The notes beneath the pieces are model-generated. The model saw only the letters and a list, made by a program, of their open reading frames with translations. It had not been told where the DNA came from and ran no database searches. From an uncultured Oscillospiraceae bacterium (GTDB lineage Bacteria; Bacillota; Clostridia; Oscillospirales; Oscillospiraceae), in assembly GCA_910584835.1 (NCBI GenBank), contig CAJUEG010000003.1:12451-76450 (forward strand): DNA of 64,000 nt, read 5' to 3'. The position numbers and the translations under genes were made by a program. Shown here piece by piece: positions 34,115-42,504 of this stretch. Position 1 is the first letter of the stretch, and each line of letters begins with the position of its first letter.

Positions 34115-34830
34115 AGCGCCGGCACCTCCTCCAGCAGAATCTCGCCGATCAGCAGGTCGGTGGGGGTGGTGAGCTTGATGTTCCGCTCGTCCCCGGCAGT
34201 GAGCACCACCTTCATCCCCAGCCGCTCCACGGCGGCGCAGTCATCGGTGAGCTCAGCCCCATCGTCCAGCGCCTTTTGCAGCGCCGCTCGAATCAGATCG
34301 CCGTCAAACACCTGAGGGGTCTGGACGGCGTACAGAGCAGAGCGGTCCAAGGTGCGCTCCACCAGGCCGTCCCGGGCCTCCTTGATGGTGTCCTTCACCG
34401 GCACGGCGGGGGCCGCCGCACCGCTCACCGCCGCCTGGGCGATGGCGTCCTCAATGACCTGGACGGCAACAAAAGGCCGGGCCCCGTCGTGGATGGCAAT
34501 AAGGGGGGGTTTGCGCCGGCACTCCAGGGTACCCAGCCGGGCGGACTTGGTACGGGTCTCCCCGCCCCGGATCACCTTGGCCACCTTGGTCAGCCCGAAA
34601 TCCTGGCACAGCCGCGCCACATCCGGCACCAAGTCCTCCCGGGTAACCACTATTATCTCCGCCACGCCTGGGGCCTGCTGAAAACTCTGGAGGGAGCGCA
34701 CGATCACAGGCAGCCCCCCTAGCTCAGCCAGCACCTTGTCAAATCCCATCCGGGTAGACGATCCCGCGGCCACCACTACTACCGAACAGACAGGTTCAGC
34801 CTCTTTTTTTTGTCTGCGAAACAATCCCAT
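34111..34830 (-). CDS. ispD: 2-C-methyl-D-erythritol 4-phosphate cytidylyltransferase
   Basis: Transfers CMP from CTP to MEP in isoprenoid precursor synthesis. From the ATG at 34830 (GAGGA upstream) it has 239 residues: a short basic N-terminal extension (MGLFRRQKKE), the nucleotide loop VVAAGSSTRMGFDK and HDGARPFV. The reading frame continues upstream to 34887, but that part is encoded by a repeat element and is not protein-like. Confidence 0.95.
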   Translation of the reverse strand: MGLFRRQKKEAEPVCSVVVVAAGSSTRMGFDKVLAELGGLPVIVRSLQSFQQAPGVAEIIVVTREDLVPDVARLCQDFGLTKVAKVIRGGETRTKSARLGTLECRRKPPLIAIHDGARPFVAVQVIEDAIAQAAVSGAAAPAVPVKDTIKEARDGLVERTLDRSALYAVQTPQVFDGDLIRAALQKALDDGAELTDDCAAVERLGMKVVLTAGDERNIKLTTPTDLLIGEILLEEVPAL

Positions 34831-34836
34831 ATCGTC

Positions 34837-34910
34837 CTCACAAACTCCATTCCACTGCGCCCGCCTAACGGCGGGCATCCGTTCCATTCCGTTGCTCGTC
34901 CTCTCCCCAC
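34837..34910. repeat. hairpin-bearing direct repeat, copy 1
   Basis: 74 bases repeated at 34947-35020 with only five differences. Its core is a 7-bp hairpin (GCCCGCC, loop TAAC, GGCGGGC at 34859-34876). Position 34862 pairs with 34873 as C-G here and as T-A in copy 2, a compensatory change. Confidence 0.85.
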
Positions 34911-34939
34911 ACGACCCGCCTCGCTGGGCTCGTGTGGGG
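34905..34939. repeat. inverted repeat between the two direct repeats
   Basis: CCCCACACGA (34905-34914) pairs with TCGTGTGGGG (34930-34939), and the inner CCC/GGG extends the stem. It overlaps the end of copy 1 and fills most of the spacer between the copies. Confidence 0.75.
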
Positions 34940-34946
34940 TCCCCTT

Positions 34947-35020
34947 CTCACAAACTCCATTCCACTGCGCCTGCCTGACGGCAGGCATCCGTTCCATTCC
35001 GTTGCTCGTCCTCTTTCCAC
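34947..35020. repeat. hairpin-bearing direct repeat, copy 2
   Basis: Second copy, offset 110 bases from the first. The hairpin here is GCCTGCC, loop TGAC, GGCAGGC. It lies between ispD and carD, downstream of carD on the minus strand. Confidence 0.85.
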
Positions 35021-35055
35021 GCCGCAAAAAGGAGCCTTTCGGCCCCTCTCGCTCA

Positions 35056-35535
35056 CTAGTGGTTCAACAGGCTGTTGATGCTGCTCTCCACCGTCTCATA
35101 GGGCAAGCTCTGGGCCAGTACCAGCTCGGAGATGAGAATCTGCTTGGCCGTGTGGAGCATTTTTCGCTCCCCGTTGGACAATCCCCGCTGGCTGTCCCGC
35201 CGCAGCAGGCCCTTGACCACCCGGGCTACCTCCAGCAGGTCGCCGCTCTTCAGCCGCACCATATTCTCCCGATACCGGCGGTTCCAGTTCTGGGTCATGT
35301 CCACCTCAATGCCCTCCATTTCGGACATGAGTTCCTTCGCCTTGGCGCCAGAAACCACGGGGCGCATTCCAATCTCTCCTGTATTGTCTGTAGGCACCAT
35401 CACCACCATATTCCCCACAGACAGCTTAAGCAGATAAAACTCCTGAACCTGCCCGGAAATCTTGCGCTGTACGATGGAGTCAATCACTCCCGCTCCATGC
35501 ATGGGATGGACTACCTTGTCTCCGACCTGATACAA
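35056..35535 (-). CDS. CarD/CdnL-type RNA polymerase-binding regulator
   Basis: A 159-residue protein with the N-terminal CarD/TRCF RNA-polymerase interaction domain (YQVGDKVVHPMHGAGVID) and a helical C-terminal domain that contacts promoter DNA (WNRRYRENMVRLKSGD). Such proteins stabilise open complexes, notably at rRNA promoters. The start is TTG at 35535, with GGAGGTG five bases upstream; no ATG fits. It has its own strong promoter. Confidence 0.92.
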   Translation of the reverse strand: MYQVGDKVVHPMHGAGVIDSIVQRKISGQVQEFYLLKLSVGNMVVMVPTDNTGEIGMRPVVSGAKAKELMSEMEGIEVDMTQNWNRRYRENMVRLKSGDLLEVARVVKGLLRRDSQRGLSNGERKMLHTAKQILISELVLAQSLPYETVESSINSLLNH

Positions 35536-35573
35536 TGTCTCACCTCCAAAAATATGTATAACTTTCCAAAAAT

Positions 35574-35602
35574 ATTATACCCTTTTCTCCCCATCAGCGC
35601 AA
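35574..35602 (-). promoter_or_regulatory. sigma-A promoter of the carD gene
   Basis: TTGCGC (35597-35602), 17 bases, TATAAT (35574-35579) on the minus strand, about 40 bases upstream of the TTG start. Confidence 0.8.
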
Positions 35603-35739
35603 CCTTTTTTCTCAAAAATTTTCAAATTTTACGGAAAACCACTATATCAGCAGTGTTTTGAGATTAATTCAGGCAAAAAGCGGCAGCTTCTCCCAAATTT
35701 TTCTTCTGCGCTGAAGAAGCCAATATTCCAAAAAAAGTA

Positions 35740-35776
35740 AAAAAGGAAAGACACCCGATTGGGTGTCTTTCCTTTT
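35740..35776. terminator. terminator after tRNA-Arg
   Basis: 17-bp perfect stem AAAAAGGAAAGACACCC with its complement, loop GATT, with T runs on both strands. It directly follows the tRNA CCA end on the minus strand. Confidence 0.9.
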
Positions 35777-35853
35777 TGGTACGGCTGGAGGGACTCGAAC
35801 CCCCGACCTTTTGGTTCGTAGCCAAACACTCTATCCAGCTGAGCTACAGCCGC
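35777..35853 (-). tRNA. tRNA-Arg (anticodon ACG)
   Basis: Full cloverleaf on the minus strand. The acceptor GCGGCTG pairs with CAGCCGT (one G-T pair), the D arm is GCTC...GAGT, and the anticodon stem TTTGG/CCAAA encloses loop CTACGAA. The T arm GGGGG-TTCGAGT-CCCTC and an encoded CCA are present. The ACG anticodon (A34 normally edited to inosine) reads CGU/CGC/CGA. Confidence 0.96.
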
Positions 35854-35983
35854 ATCTGTTTCTCACAGCTCAGTCATAATAACACATTGCTCCGGGAAAT
35901 GCAAGCTATTTTTTCAATTTTTTCAGAATTTTTTCTAGCCGTCAAAAACGGGGCCGAATCCGCAGCAATCGGCCCCGTTTTCC

Positions 35984-37021
35984 TTATTTTTGTACCCATG
36001 TTGTAAATCGGTGGAGCATGGCCGCCACCTCGGCCCGGGTGGCGTCTCCATCGGGCGCTAAATTTCCGTCCCTGCCATTGATGATATTCACCCCAACAGC
36101 CCATGAGATGGCGCTGCGGCCCCAGGCCGCCACAGCTCCCGCGTCCGAGAATTCGGACAGCTCGGCGGACGCGCTCACATCATAGCCCATTTTGACCGCG
36201 TAGTTATAGAGGATCACCGCGATCTGCTGCCGTGTCACGTTGGAGAACGGGTCAAACAGGCCGTCCCCCACACCGGAAACCACCCCGGTGCGGCCCGCCC
36301 AGACAGTTCCCGCAGTATACCACTGCCCGTCGGGGATATCCAGGAACACGGCGGAATACTCTACAACGGGTTTCCCCGCCAAGCGGTGGAGCACGGTGGT
36401 CATCATGCACCGCTGCATCTTATCGTCCGGGGCAAACTGGGTTGGACTGCTGCCGTTGAACAGCTCGTGCCGGTACACATAGGATATGTCCTCATAATAC
36501 CACGCCCCCCGAGGCACATCGGTAAAGGGCAGCTGCGCCGGAAGGGGCTCCCCCGCCGTTACCGTCCACCTGCCCTCCGCCATCCATTGGGCGGTGTCCG
36601 ACGACACGGTCAGCGTCACGTCCGTCCCGGCTAAATAGCGGTGTCCCACCGTCAACGCACCGCCTTCAGGTATCTCCGCCCCGGCTGTGGCGTCCACCAG
36701 CGTCCCGCTGCGCACCACAGCGCTACCCTGGGTCCAGATCAGTCCGCAGCCGGTGTTTCCGGCAACCGCGTCTCCATTTATCCCGGTCTGTGGGGCAAAG
36801 GTGCCTGCCGCGCCGGCGCCCTGCCCCATCGCCGCGCTGTAGATGGCCGAGGTATTCCGGTCCACCTCCTGCTTGACTGTGGCCTTCAAATCGTCCCAAA
36901 ACACCCCATTGAGATAGCTCAGCGACACCAGCGCCTGGTCCTGGCCGGCGGCCCCCGCCAGCGTCACCGTCCCCGCCAAGATGGCCAGCCCCAGCGCCCC
37001 GGCCAGAATTCTCTTTTTCAT
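35984..37021 (-). CDS. secreted S-layer homology (SLH) protein
   Basis: A 345-residue exported protein. From the ATG at 37021 it has a signal peptide (MKKRILAGALGLAILAGTVT, cleavage near 25), a unique region (about 30-190) and three C-terminal SLH repeats. These begin near FTDVPRGAWYYEDISY, FLDIPDGQWYTAGTVW and FSDAGAVAAWGRSAIS, each ending in a TRxQ/TRAEV-type helix. SLH domains attach proteins to pyruvylated wall polymers. Its start overlaps the rex stop (ATGA), an unusual partner for a redox repressor. The role of the unique domain is unknown. Confidence 0.88.
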   Translation of the reverse strand: MKKRILAGALGLAILAGTVTLAGAAGQDQALVSLSYLNGVFWDDLKATVKQEVDRNTSAIYSAAMGQGAGAAGTFAPQTGINGDAVAGNTGCGLIWTQGSAVVRSGTLVDATAGAEIPEGGALTVGHRYLAGTDVTLTVSSDTAQWMAEGRWTVTAGEPLPAQLPFTDVPRGAWYYEDISYVYRHELFNGSSPTQFAPDDKMQRCMMTTVLHRLAGKPVVEYSAVFLDIPDGQWYTAGTVWAGRTGVVSGVGDGLFDPFSNVTRQQIAVILYNYAVKMGYDVSASAELSEFSDAGAVAAWGRSAISWAVGVNIINGRDGNLAPDGDATRAEVAAMLHRFTTWVQK

Positions 37022-37662
37022 GGCGCCTCCTCGGAAATCATGTAGCTTAACGTGAGCAGGCTGTCCGCGAAGTGTACGTCCTCCACCCGCACGCCGGGCA
37101 TATCCTGCTGGGGCAGCTCCACGTTGGTGAAGTTCCAGATCCCTGTCACGCCGCAGGCCGCCACCCGCCGGGCCGTGGCCTCCGCCACCCCCGCCGGGAC
37201 CGTGAGCACACATACGCTCACCTGATGCTCCCTCAAATAACCCTCCAATTCATCCACATGGTACACCGGCGTCCCGCTCAGCTGTTTTCCCACCAGCTCC
37301 GAGTCAACGTCAAAGGCTGCTGTCAGGCGAAACCCGTTGTCGGCAAAGGGGAAGTTCTCCATCAGCGCCCGCCCCAGGTTGCCCGCCCCCAGGATGACCA
37401 CCGTATGATTTCGATTCATTCCCAGAATATCCGCCACCTCACAGCGCAGCCGCTCCACATTGTAGCCGTATCCCTGTTGGCCGAAGCCTCCGAAGCAGGA
37501 CAGGTCCTGGCGGATCTGGGACGCGGTCAGCCCCATGGATTTTGCCAGGGAGCTGGAGGAGATCCGAACCGTCCCGCATCGGTACAAATCATCCAAATGC
37601 CGGTAATACCGCGGCAGCCGCCGGATTACCGCGGAAGATATTTTATCCTTTCTCATATGCAA
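37018..37662 (-). CDS. rex: redox-sensing transcriptional repressor Rex
   Basis: Dimeric repressor that releases DNA when NADH rises, controlling fermentation genes. The 214 residues have an N-terminal winged helix (SSAVIRRLPRYYRHLDDL, then SKSMGLTASQIRQDLS) and a Rossmann domain with GAGNLGRAL near 97-105. A perfect promoter lies upstream; I see no clear Rex operator (TTGTTAA-type palindrome) in front of it, so autoregulation is not evident. Confidence 0.95.
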   Translation of the reverse strand: MHMRKDKISSAVIRRLPRYYRHLDDLYRCGTVRISSSSLAKSMGLTASQIRQDLSCFGGFGQQGYGYNVERLRCEVADILGMNRNHTVVILGAGNLGRALMENFPFADNGFRLTAAFDVDSELVGKQLSGTPVYHVDELEGYLREHQVSVCVLTVPAGVAEATARRVAACGVTGIWNFTNVELPQQDMPGVRVEDVHFADSLLTLSYMISEEAP

Positions 37663-37689
37663 CCCGTTCCTTGCTCAAAAGTTTTTATC

Positions 37690-37718
37690 ATTTTACCGCA
37701 AATCCACCTGCTTGTCAA
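37690..37718 (-). promoter_or_regulatory. sigma-A promoter of rex
   Basis: TTGACA (37713-37718), 17 bases, TAAAAT (37690-37695) on the minus strand. Confidence 0.85.
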
Positions 37719-37737
37719 ACCGCTGAGAGCCGTATTC

Positions 37738-37764
37738 ACAATTTTTCAGCCGCCGCATATTATG
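37738..37764 (+). promoter_or_regulatory. possible mother-cell sporulation promoter
   Basis: AC (37738-37739), 16 bases, then CATATTATG (37756-37764). It partly fits the sigma-K (AC-N16-CATA) pattern and stands 30 bases before the spore-type genes. Weak evidence. Confidence 0.3.
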
Positions 37765-37793
37765 GATTACATTCTGATAAGGAGGAGTAGTCC

Positions 37794-38183
37794 ATGCCCC
37801 AAACCGGCTCCCTTGTTGTTCGCGTCTTTACCTCACAGGCACAGCTGCCCGTCTCCGGCGCCACCGTCATCATCTCCGCCCCCAGTGAAGACGGCCGCCG
37901 CAAGGTATTTTCCATCCAGACCACCGACGAGAGCGGCGGCACCCGGCCCTTTCAGCTGGAGGCCCCCGATAAGGCCCTGAGCGAAGGCCCCGGGCAGGCC
38001 GTCCCCTTTTCCGACTATTCCCTGGTGGTGGAGCATCCGGAGTACTACCTGGCCACCTTTGAAAAGCTCCAGGTGTTCCCCGGGGTAGAGACGGTGCAGA
38101 ACGTCCCCCTGGTTCCCCTGCCTCAGCCCGCAGGGAACGACATCACCGCCGCCCCGGTGGTGGTCACCCCCCAGCCGCTGTGA
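37794..38183 (+). CDS. carboxypeptidase-regulatory-like (beta-sandwich) protein
   Basis: A 129-residue protein predicted as a single beta-sandwich (GSLVVRVFTSQAQLPVSGA, TTDESGG) of the carboxypeptidase regulatory/Cna-B-like type, without a signal peptide. The ATG at 37794 has AAGGAGGAG upstream. It is the first of three genes, the next two carrying peptidoglycan-binding domains, and such a trio is often found with spore cortex functions in Clostridia. It probably acts as a structural or adaptor protein; function is inferred from neighbours. Confidence 0.65.
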   Translation: MPQTGSLVVRVFTSQAQLPVSGATVIISAPSEDGRRKVFSIQTTDESGGTRPFQLEAPDKALSEGPGQAVPFSDYSLVVEHPEYYLATFEKLQVFPGVETVQNVPLVPLPQPAGNDITAAPVVVTPQPL

Positions 38184-38214
38184 TGCGCCGCAAGCGTCAA
38201 ATAAGGAGGTTTCC

Positions 38215-39399
38215 ATGCCTATATCAGTCACGCCTTACATACCGCAGACCATCACCGTCCACACCGGCCCGGCCAATCAGTGGGCGGAAAATGTAACGGT
38301 GTCCTTTCCCGACTACATCAAAAACGTGGCCTCCAGCGAGATCTATCCCACCTGGCCGGAGGCCGCCCTCCGTGCCAATATCCTGGCCCAGATTTCCTTC
38401 GCCCTCAACCGGGTATATACCGAGTACTACCCCAGCCGCGGCTATGACTTCGACATCACCGGCTCCACCATGAACGATCAGAAGTTCATCAAGGGCCGCA
38501 GCACTTTTGAAAACGTGGATAATCTGGTGGATGAGCTGTTCACCACCTATATCCGCCGCAAGGGCTTTGTGGAACCCCTTGCCGCCAAATTCTGCAACGG
38601 CACCACCGTCACCTGCGACGGCCTGTCCCAGTGGGGCAGCGAGGCGCTGGCCCGGCAGGGCATGGGCACTATGGACATTCTGCGCCACTATTATGGCGAC
38701 AACATTGAGCTTGTGTCCAACACCCCCATCCGGGATATTGTCTACTCCTACCCCGGCTACCCGCTGCAAACCGGCTCCTCGGGCAGCTATGTCACGGTGC
38801 TCCAGGCCATGCTCAACCGCATCTCCCGAAACTATCCCGCCATCCCCCGCATCAGCCCGGTGGACGGCGTGTTCGGCAGCAGGACCGAGGAGTCTGTCAA
38901 AGCATTCCAGCGCATCTTTAACCTCACCCCCGACGGCATCGTGGGCCAGGGTACCTGGTACAAGCTGGTGTCTCTCCACGGGGCGGTGAGAAAACTGTCG
39001 GAGCTGGTCAGCGAAGGCCAGCCCTTCACCCAGATTCAGGGTCCCGCTCCCGGCGTCACCCTTCGGGAGGGAAGCACCGGTGTGGCGGTATCCGCCCTGC
39101 AGTACTTCATTTCCATCATCGGACAGTTCTCTCCCTCCATACCCGTACTGGCCATCGACGGCATCTTCGGGCCCCAGACCACCCAGGCCGTCAACGCCGT
39201 CCAGAGCCGCCTGGGCCTGCCCGTCACCGGCGTGGTGGACCAGGCTACCTGGCAGGGCATCTACGACGAATACCTGGGCATCGCCCGCACCGCTCTGGCC
39301 GGAGCCGGACTGCCCACCACCCCCCAGCAGATCGAGCAGCAGGTCATGTCGGGCCAGTTCCCCGGCTACGACCTCAGCTATGGAAGCACGGACACCTGA
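38215..39399 (+). CDS. SpoIID/LytB-like protein with two peptidoglycan-binding domains
   Basis: A 394-residue protein. The N-terminal region (about 25-180) resembles the SpoIID/LytB domain (VSFPDYIKNVASSEIYPTW, later CDGLSQWGSEALARQG), seen in lytic transglycosylases that process spore-septal peptidoglycan. Two PG_binding_1 domains follow (about 190-255 and 285-350, each with a DGxFGxxT motif). No signal peptide is visible, which fits a mother-cell spore protein released on lysis. It is the middle gene of a three-gene unit. Confidence 0.8.
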   Translation: MPISVTPYIPQTITVHTGPANQWAENVTVSFPDYIKNVASSEIYPTWPEAALRANILAQISFALNRVYTEYYPSRGYDFDITGSTMNDQKFIKGRSTFENVDNLVDELFTTYIRRKGFVEPLAAKFCNGTTVTCDGLSQWGSEALARQGMGTMDILRHYYGDNIELVSNTPIRDIVYSYPGYPLQTGSSGSYVTVLQAMLNRISRNYPAIPRISPVDGVFGSRTEESVKAFQRIFNLTPDGIVGQGTWYKLVSLHGAVRKLSELVSEGQPFTQIQGPAPGVTLREGSTGVAVSALQYFISIIGQFSPSIPVLAIDGIFGPQTTQAVNAVQSRLGLPVTGVVDQATWQGIYDEYLGIARTALAGAGLPTTPQQIEQQVMSGQFPGYDLSYGSTDT

Positions 39400-39416
39400 A
39401 AGGAAGGGAAACTGCT

Positions 39417-39974
39417 ATGAATACCAACACACCTGCACCCACCATTCTGCCCGAGCTCTCCGATGCCGGGCATAGCGGCCAGCCCATCCGCTCCCTCCAA
39501 TACATGCTCAACCAGCTGGCCATTCACAACGACGTGCTCACCCGGCTTTCGGTAGACGGCATTTTCGGTGAGCGCACCCTGGAGGCCGTCATGGTGTTCC
39601 AGCGGGAGAACGGCCTGCCTGTCACCGGCGTGGTGGACTTGACCACCTGGAACGCCATCCGGGCCGCCTACGTCCACGTGGAGCTGATGTACGGCTTTCC
39701 CCCCGCCCTCAACGTGCTGCCCTGCGGTACCTACACCGCCGTGGAGGGCCAGGAGTGCGAAGTGCTGCGCATCGTCCAGGCCATGTTCGGTTCCCTCACC
39801 AAGGTGATGAGCAATTTCAGCCCCTGCCAGATAAACTGCTGCAACGACGGCGAGACCTATAAAAACCTTCAGGAGGTCCAGCGCCTGGCCGGCCTGCCCA
39901 TCACCGGCACTCTGGACCGGTCCACCTGGGCCTACATGGTTCAGCTCTATCAAGCTCTGGTCACCCGGAGCTGA
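39417..39974 (+). CDS. peptidoglycan-binding domain protein
   Basis: A 185-residue protein with one clear PG_binding_1 domain (about 20-80, SVDGIFGERTLEAVMVFQREN) and a second, divergent copy at the C-terminus (about 140-180, LAGLPITGTLDRSTWAYM). It is 17 bases downstream of the SpoIID-like gene and lacks a signal peptide. A Cys-containing linker (NFSPCQINCCNDG) separates the domains. It probably binds cortex peptidoglycan as a partner of that gene. Confidence 0.8.
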   Translation: MNTNTPAPTILPELSDAGHSGQPIRSLQYMLNQLAIHNDVLTRLSVDGIFGERTLEAVMVFQRENGLPVTGVVDLTTWNAIRAAYVHVELMYGFPPALNVLPCGTYTAVEGQECEVLRIVQAMFGSLTKVMSNFSPCQINCCNDGETYKNLQEVQRLAGLPITGTLDRSTWAYMVQLYQALVTRS

Positions 39975-39990
39975 GCTGTCAAATCCCCCC

Positions 39991-40019
39991 TTGCCATCCA
40001 CCCCATAATCCGCTATAAT
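39991..40019 (+). promoter_or_regulatory. sigma-A promoter of DUF4364-CmpB unit
   Basis: TTGCCA (39991-39996), 17 bases, TATAAT (40014-40019), 35 bases before the DUF4364 start. Confidence 0.82.
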
Positions 40020-40054
40020 GAGCGGGTACATCGGATGGCAAAGGAGGGACCTCT

Positions 40055-40594
40055 ATGGCCAGATTTGGATTCATCCATGACAAGCTGGACATCAAGCTGC
40101 TGATCCTCTACATCATGGACCGCGTAGCCGCCCCCATCGACTTTGCCACCCTTACCGATCTGTCCATGTGCGACAGCGGCGTGGACTACTTCCAGTTCGC
40201 TGAGGCGGCGGCGGAGCTGACAGACAGCGGTCATCTGGACCGGCAGGGGGACATCTATTCCGTCACCGAAAAGGGCCGCCGGGCCTGCGCCGCCGGAGAG
40301 AGCAGCCTCTCCCCCGTCGTCCGCCAGAGATGTGACCGGCGGCTGGCCCCGCTGAACCAGGCCCTCAAACGCAAGGCCCAGGTCCGTGCCCGGGTGGAGG
40401 AAGCTCCCCAGGGCTTTGACGTGTGCCTGTCCATGGACGATGACCAGGGCAGCCTGTTTTCCCTCACGCTGCTCTCCCCCACCGGGGAAGACGCCCAGCG
40501 TATCGCCGACCGCTTCCTGGCCCATCCGGACCGGGTATACAACGGGCTTTTAGGCGTGCTGCTCACAGATGACGAAGGGAGGCAACCCCAATGA
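40055..40594 (+). CDS. DUF4364 winged-helix protein
   Basis: A 179-residue protein of the DUF4364 family. The N-terminal part (about 8-80: DKLDIKLLILYIMD...FAEAAAELTDSGHL, then YSVTEKGRRA) has the layout of a PadR/MarR-like winged helix, so a DNA-binding role is likely. The C-terminal half is of unknown function. AAGGAGGGA precedes the ATG. It overlaps the following membrane-protein gene by four bases, suggesting that gene is its target or partner. Confidence 0.78.
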   Translation: MARFGFIHDKLDIKLLILYIMDRVAAPIDFATLTDLSMCDSGVDYFQFAEAAAELTDSGHLDRQGDIYSVTEKGRRACAAGESSLSPVVRQRCDRRLAPLNQALKRKAQVRARVEEAPQGFDVCLSMDDDQGSLFSLTLLSPTGEDAQRIADRFLAHPDRVYNGLLGVLLTDDEGRQPQ

Positions 40595-41406
40595 GCCTTA
40601 TGGGCTTTCCAGTTTCCAACCTGTTTCTCTATTTCATCCTGTACTCCTTTTTGGGCTGGGTGATGGAGACCTGTTACTGTTCCATCGCGGAACGGCGTCT
40701 GGTAGCCCGCGGATTTCTCTACGGCCCTATCTGTCCCATCTACGGCGGCGGCGTGGTGCTGATGGTTCTGTTCTTCACGCCCTTGAAGCAGAATTTGGTT
40801 CTTTTCTACGTAGTTGCCGTGGTGGTCATGACCTCCTGGGAGTACCTGGTGGGCTGGGTGCTTGAAATCACCACCCACGTGAAGTATTGGGATTACTCCC
40901 AGTTCCGCTTCAACCTTAAAGGCCGGGTATGCCTGTGGGTGGCCCTGACATGGGGGGTACTGTCCTACATTGTAATTTTCTTCATCCACCCGCCCATCCA
41001 GGAGCTGATAGAAAACCTCCCCGTGTGGCTGGAGTTTATGCTTTGCGGCGCGTTTTTGGCGCTGCTGTCGGTGGACGCCGTACTCACGATCCGGCATCTG
41101 GCCCTGGTGTCCAAATTGGTGGTGGGCGTCACCCAGCTGGGACAGGAACTCCAGCTCCAGGCCGCTCTTGGCAAGGCCGAGCTCAGCGACCGGCTGGAGG
41201 ACAGCGCCGCATCCCTGCGTCAGCGCTACAGCGATCAGGTGGCCCAGCTGGAAAAATACAGCCGTCGGTTCCGCCACGTCTACGGTTCGCTGAAGGTGAA
41301 CCAGAAGTACTCTGTCAGCCATGAGGATATCCTGGCCGCCGCCGCGCTGGCCAAGGAGGAGCTGCTCCGCTACAAGGATGCCATCAAGTCCCGCGCCAAG
41401 CGCTGA
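40591..41406 (+). CDS. CmpB-type putative ABC transporter membrane protein
   Basis: A 271-residue protein with about five N-terminal membrane helices (1-160) of the ABC_trans_CmpB family (FLYFILYSFLGWVMETCYCS, GPICPIYGGG, WDYSQ) and a cytoplasmic C-terminal coiled-coil-like part (170-260) not seen in short members. No ATPase is encoded beside it, so the transporter label is by family name only. A homologue without the tail occurs at 48561-49079. Confidence 0.78.
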   Translation: MSLMGFPVSNLFLYFILYSFLGWVMETCYCSIAERRLVARGFLYGPICPIYGGGVVLMVLFFTPLKQNLVLFYVVAVVVMTSWEYLVGWVLEITTHVKYWDYSQFRFNLKGRVCLWVALTWGVLSYIVIFFIHPPIQELIENLPVWLEFMLCGAFLALLSVDAVLTIRHLALVSKLVVGVTQLGQELQLQAALGKAELSDRLEDSAASLRQRYSDQVAQLEKYSRRFRHVYGSLKVNQKYSVSHEDILAAAALAKEELLRYKDAIKSRAKR

Positions 41407-41420
41407 TCCTCCCACAAATC

Positions 41421-41457
41421 AAAAGCAGCCCGCCGGAATGTCCGGCGGGCTGCTTTT
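41421..41457. terminator. bidirectional terminator
   Basis: 17-bp perfect stem AAAAGCAGCCCGCCGGA with its complement, loop ATG, T-rich on both sides. It separates the convergent CmpB gene and the ABC transporter operon. Confidence 0.92.
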
Positions 41458-41469
41458 CTGTTTTGGCCG

Positions 41470-42504
41470 TCAGCGCTGCCCCTTGTCGTAAGGAATTCCC
41501 TCCGCCTTGGGCGCACGGGATTTCTTAGAGGTAAAGGCCAGCACCACCAGGGTGATAATGTAGGGCAGCATACGGTAGACGTGGCTGCTGATAGGCGCAT
41601 TGGCCAGCATGCAGACGCCGTCGCCGTTGATGTCGATGGAAGCGTAGGACGCCGCAATGCACTTGAACAGGCCGAACAGCAGCGCCGCCCCTGCGATATT
41701 CAGCGGCTTCCAGTTGCCGAAGATCATGACGGCCAGGGCCAAAAAGCCGAAGCCCGCCACATCGCCGGTAGAGGCGCAGTTTGCGGTGGTCAGCGCATAG
41801 ACGAAGCCGCCCATGCCCGCCAGGGCGCCGGAAATGGTGGTGCCCGCATACCGCATCTTGTAGACATTGATGCCCAGAGAGTCGGCCGCCTGAGGATTTT
41901 CGCCGCAGGAGCGCAGCCTCAAGCCAAATCTGGTCTTATAGAGCAGGATGGACAGTATCGCGAAGAGCAAAATGCAGACATAGGTCGCCAGGTATACCCT
42001 ATTAATGAAGGTCTCCCCCAAAAAGCCCAGATCTGTTTGTCGGTCGATGCCGAAGGTGCTCTTTTTAATCATAAACCAGCTGGCGGCGTCGCTGCCGTCC
42101 GCCATTCCCAGGGTATTCTGGTTGGCAATGATCCGGATGAGGAAGAGCACCAAGGCGGGGGCCATCAGGTTCAGCGCTGTGCCGCCGATGGTCTGATCCG
42201 CCTTCAGGTTTACCGAGGCAAAGGACAGCAGCAGGGAAAATACCGCGCCCAGTACTCCCGCCGCCAGCATGGCCAGCAGCTCCAGCCCCTGGAGGGTCAT
42301 CCAGTTCCTGGCTGCAAAAGCGTCGTGGAACAGGGCAACGCCCTGCATAACATTCACGAAGAGGACGCCTACAAAGGCGCCGAAAATCATGATGCCCTCC
42401 AAAGCCAGGTTGATAATCCCGCTTCGCTCGGCAAACACGCCGGCCAGCGCAACAATCATCAGCGGGACGGCGTAGAGCAGGGTCTGTTGGATCAAAAACG
42501 TCAT
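41470..42504 (-). CDS. nucleoside-type ABC transporter permease 2
   Basis: A 344-residue membrane protein of the BPD_transp_2 family (about eight to nine helices; AGVFAERSGIINLALEGIM, ENPQAADSLGIN). It pairs with permease 1 to form the channel of a BMP-type importer, equivalent to NupQ of Bacillus. Its start overlaps the permease 1 stop by four bases. Substrates of this group are guanosine and other nucleosides; deoC nearby supports that. Confidence 0.9.
   Translation of the reverse strand: MTFLIQQTLLYAVPLMIVALAGVFAERSGIINLALEGIMIFGAFVGVLFVNVMQGVALFHDAFAARNWMTLQGLELLAMLAAGVLGAVFSLLLSFASVNLKADQTIGGTALNLMAPALVLFLIRIIANQNTLGMADGSDAASWFMIKKSTFGIDRQTDLGFLGETFINRVYLATYVCILLFAILSILLYKTRFGLRLRSCGENPQAADSLGINVYKMRYAGTTISGALAGMGGFVYALTTANCASTGDVAGFGFLALAVMIFGNWKPLNIAGAALLFGLFKCIAASYASIDINGDGVCMLANAPISSHVYRMLPYIITLVVLAFTSKKSRAPKAEGIPYDKGQR

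Noticed and set aside
34831..34887. N-terminal extension of ispD
   Set aside because: These codons are in the repeat element; the ATG at 34830 has a ribosome site and fits relatives.
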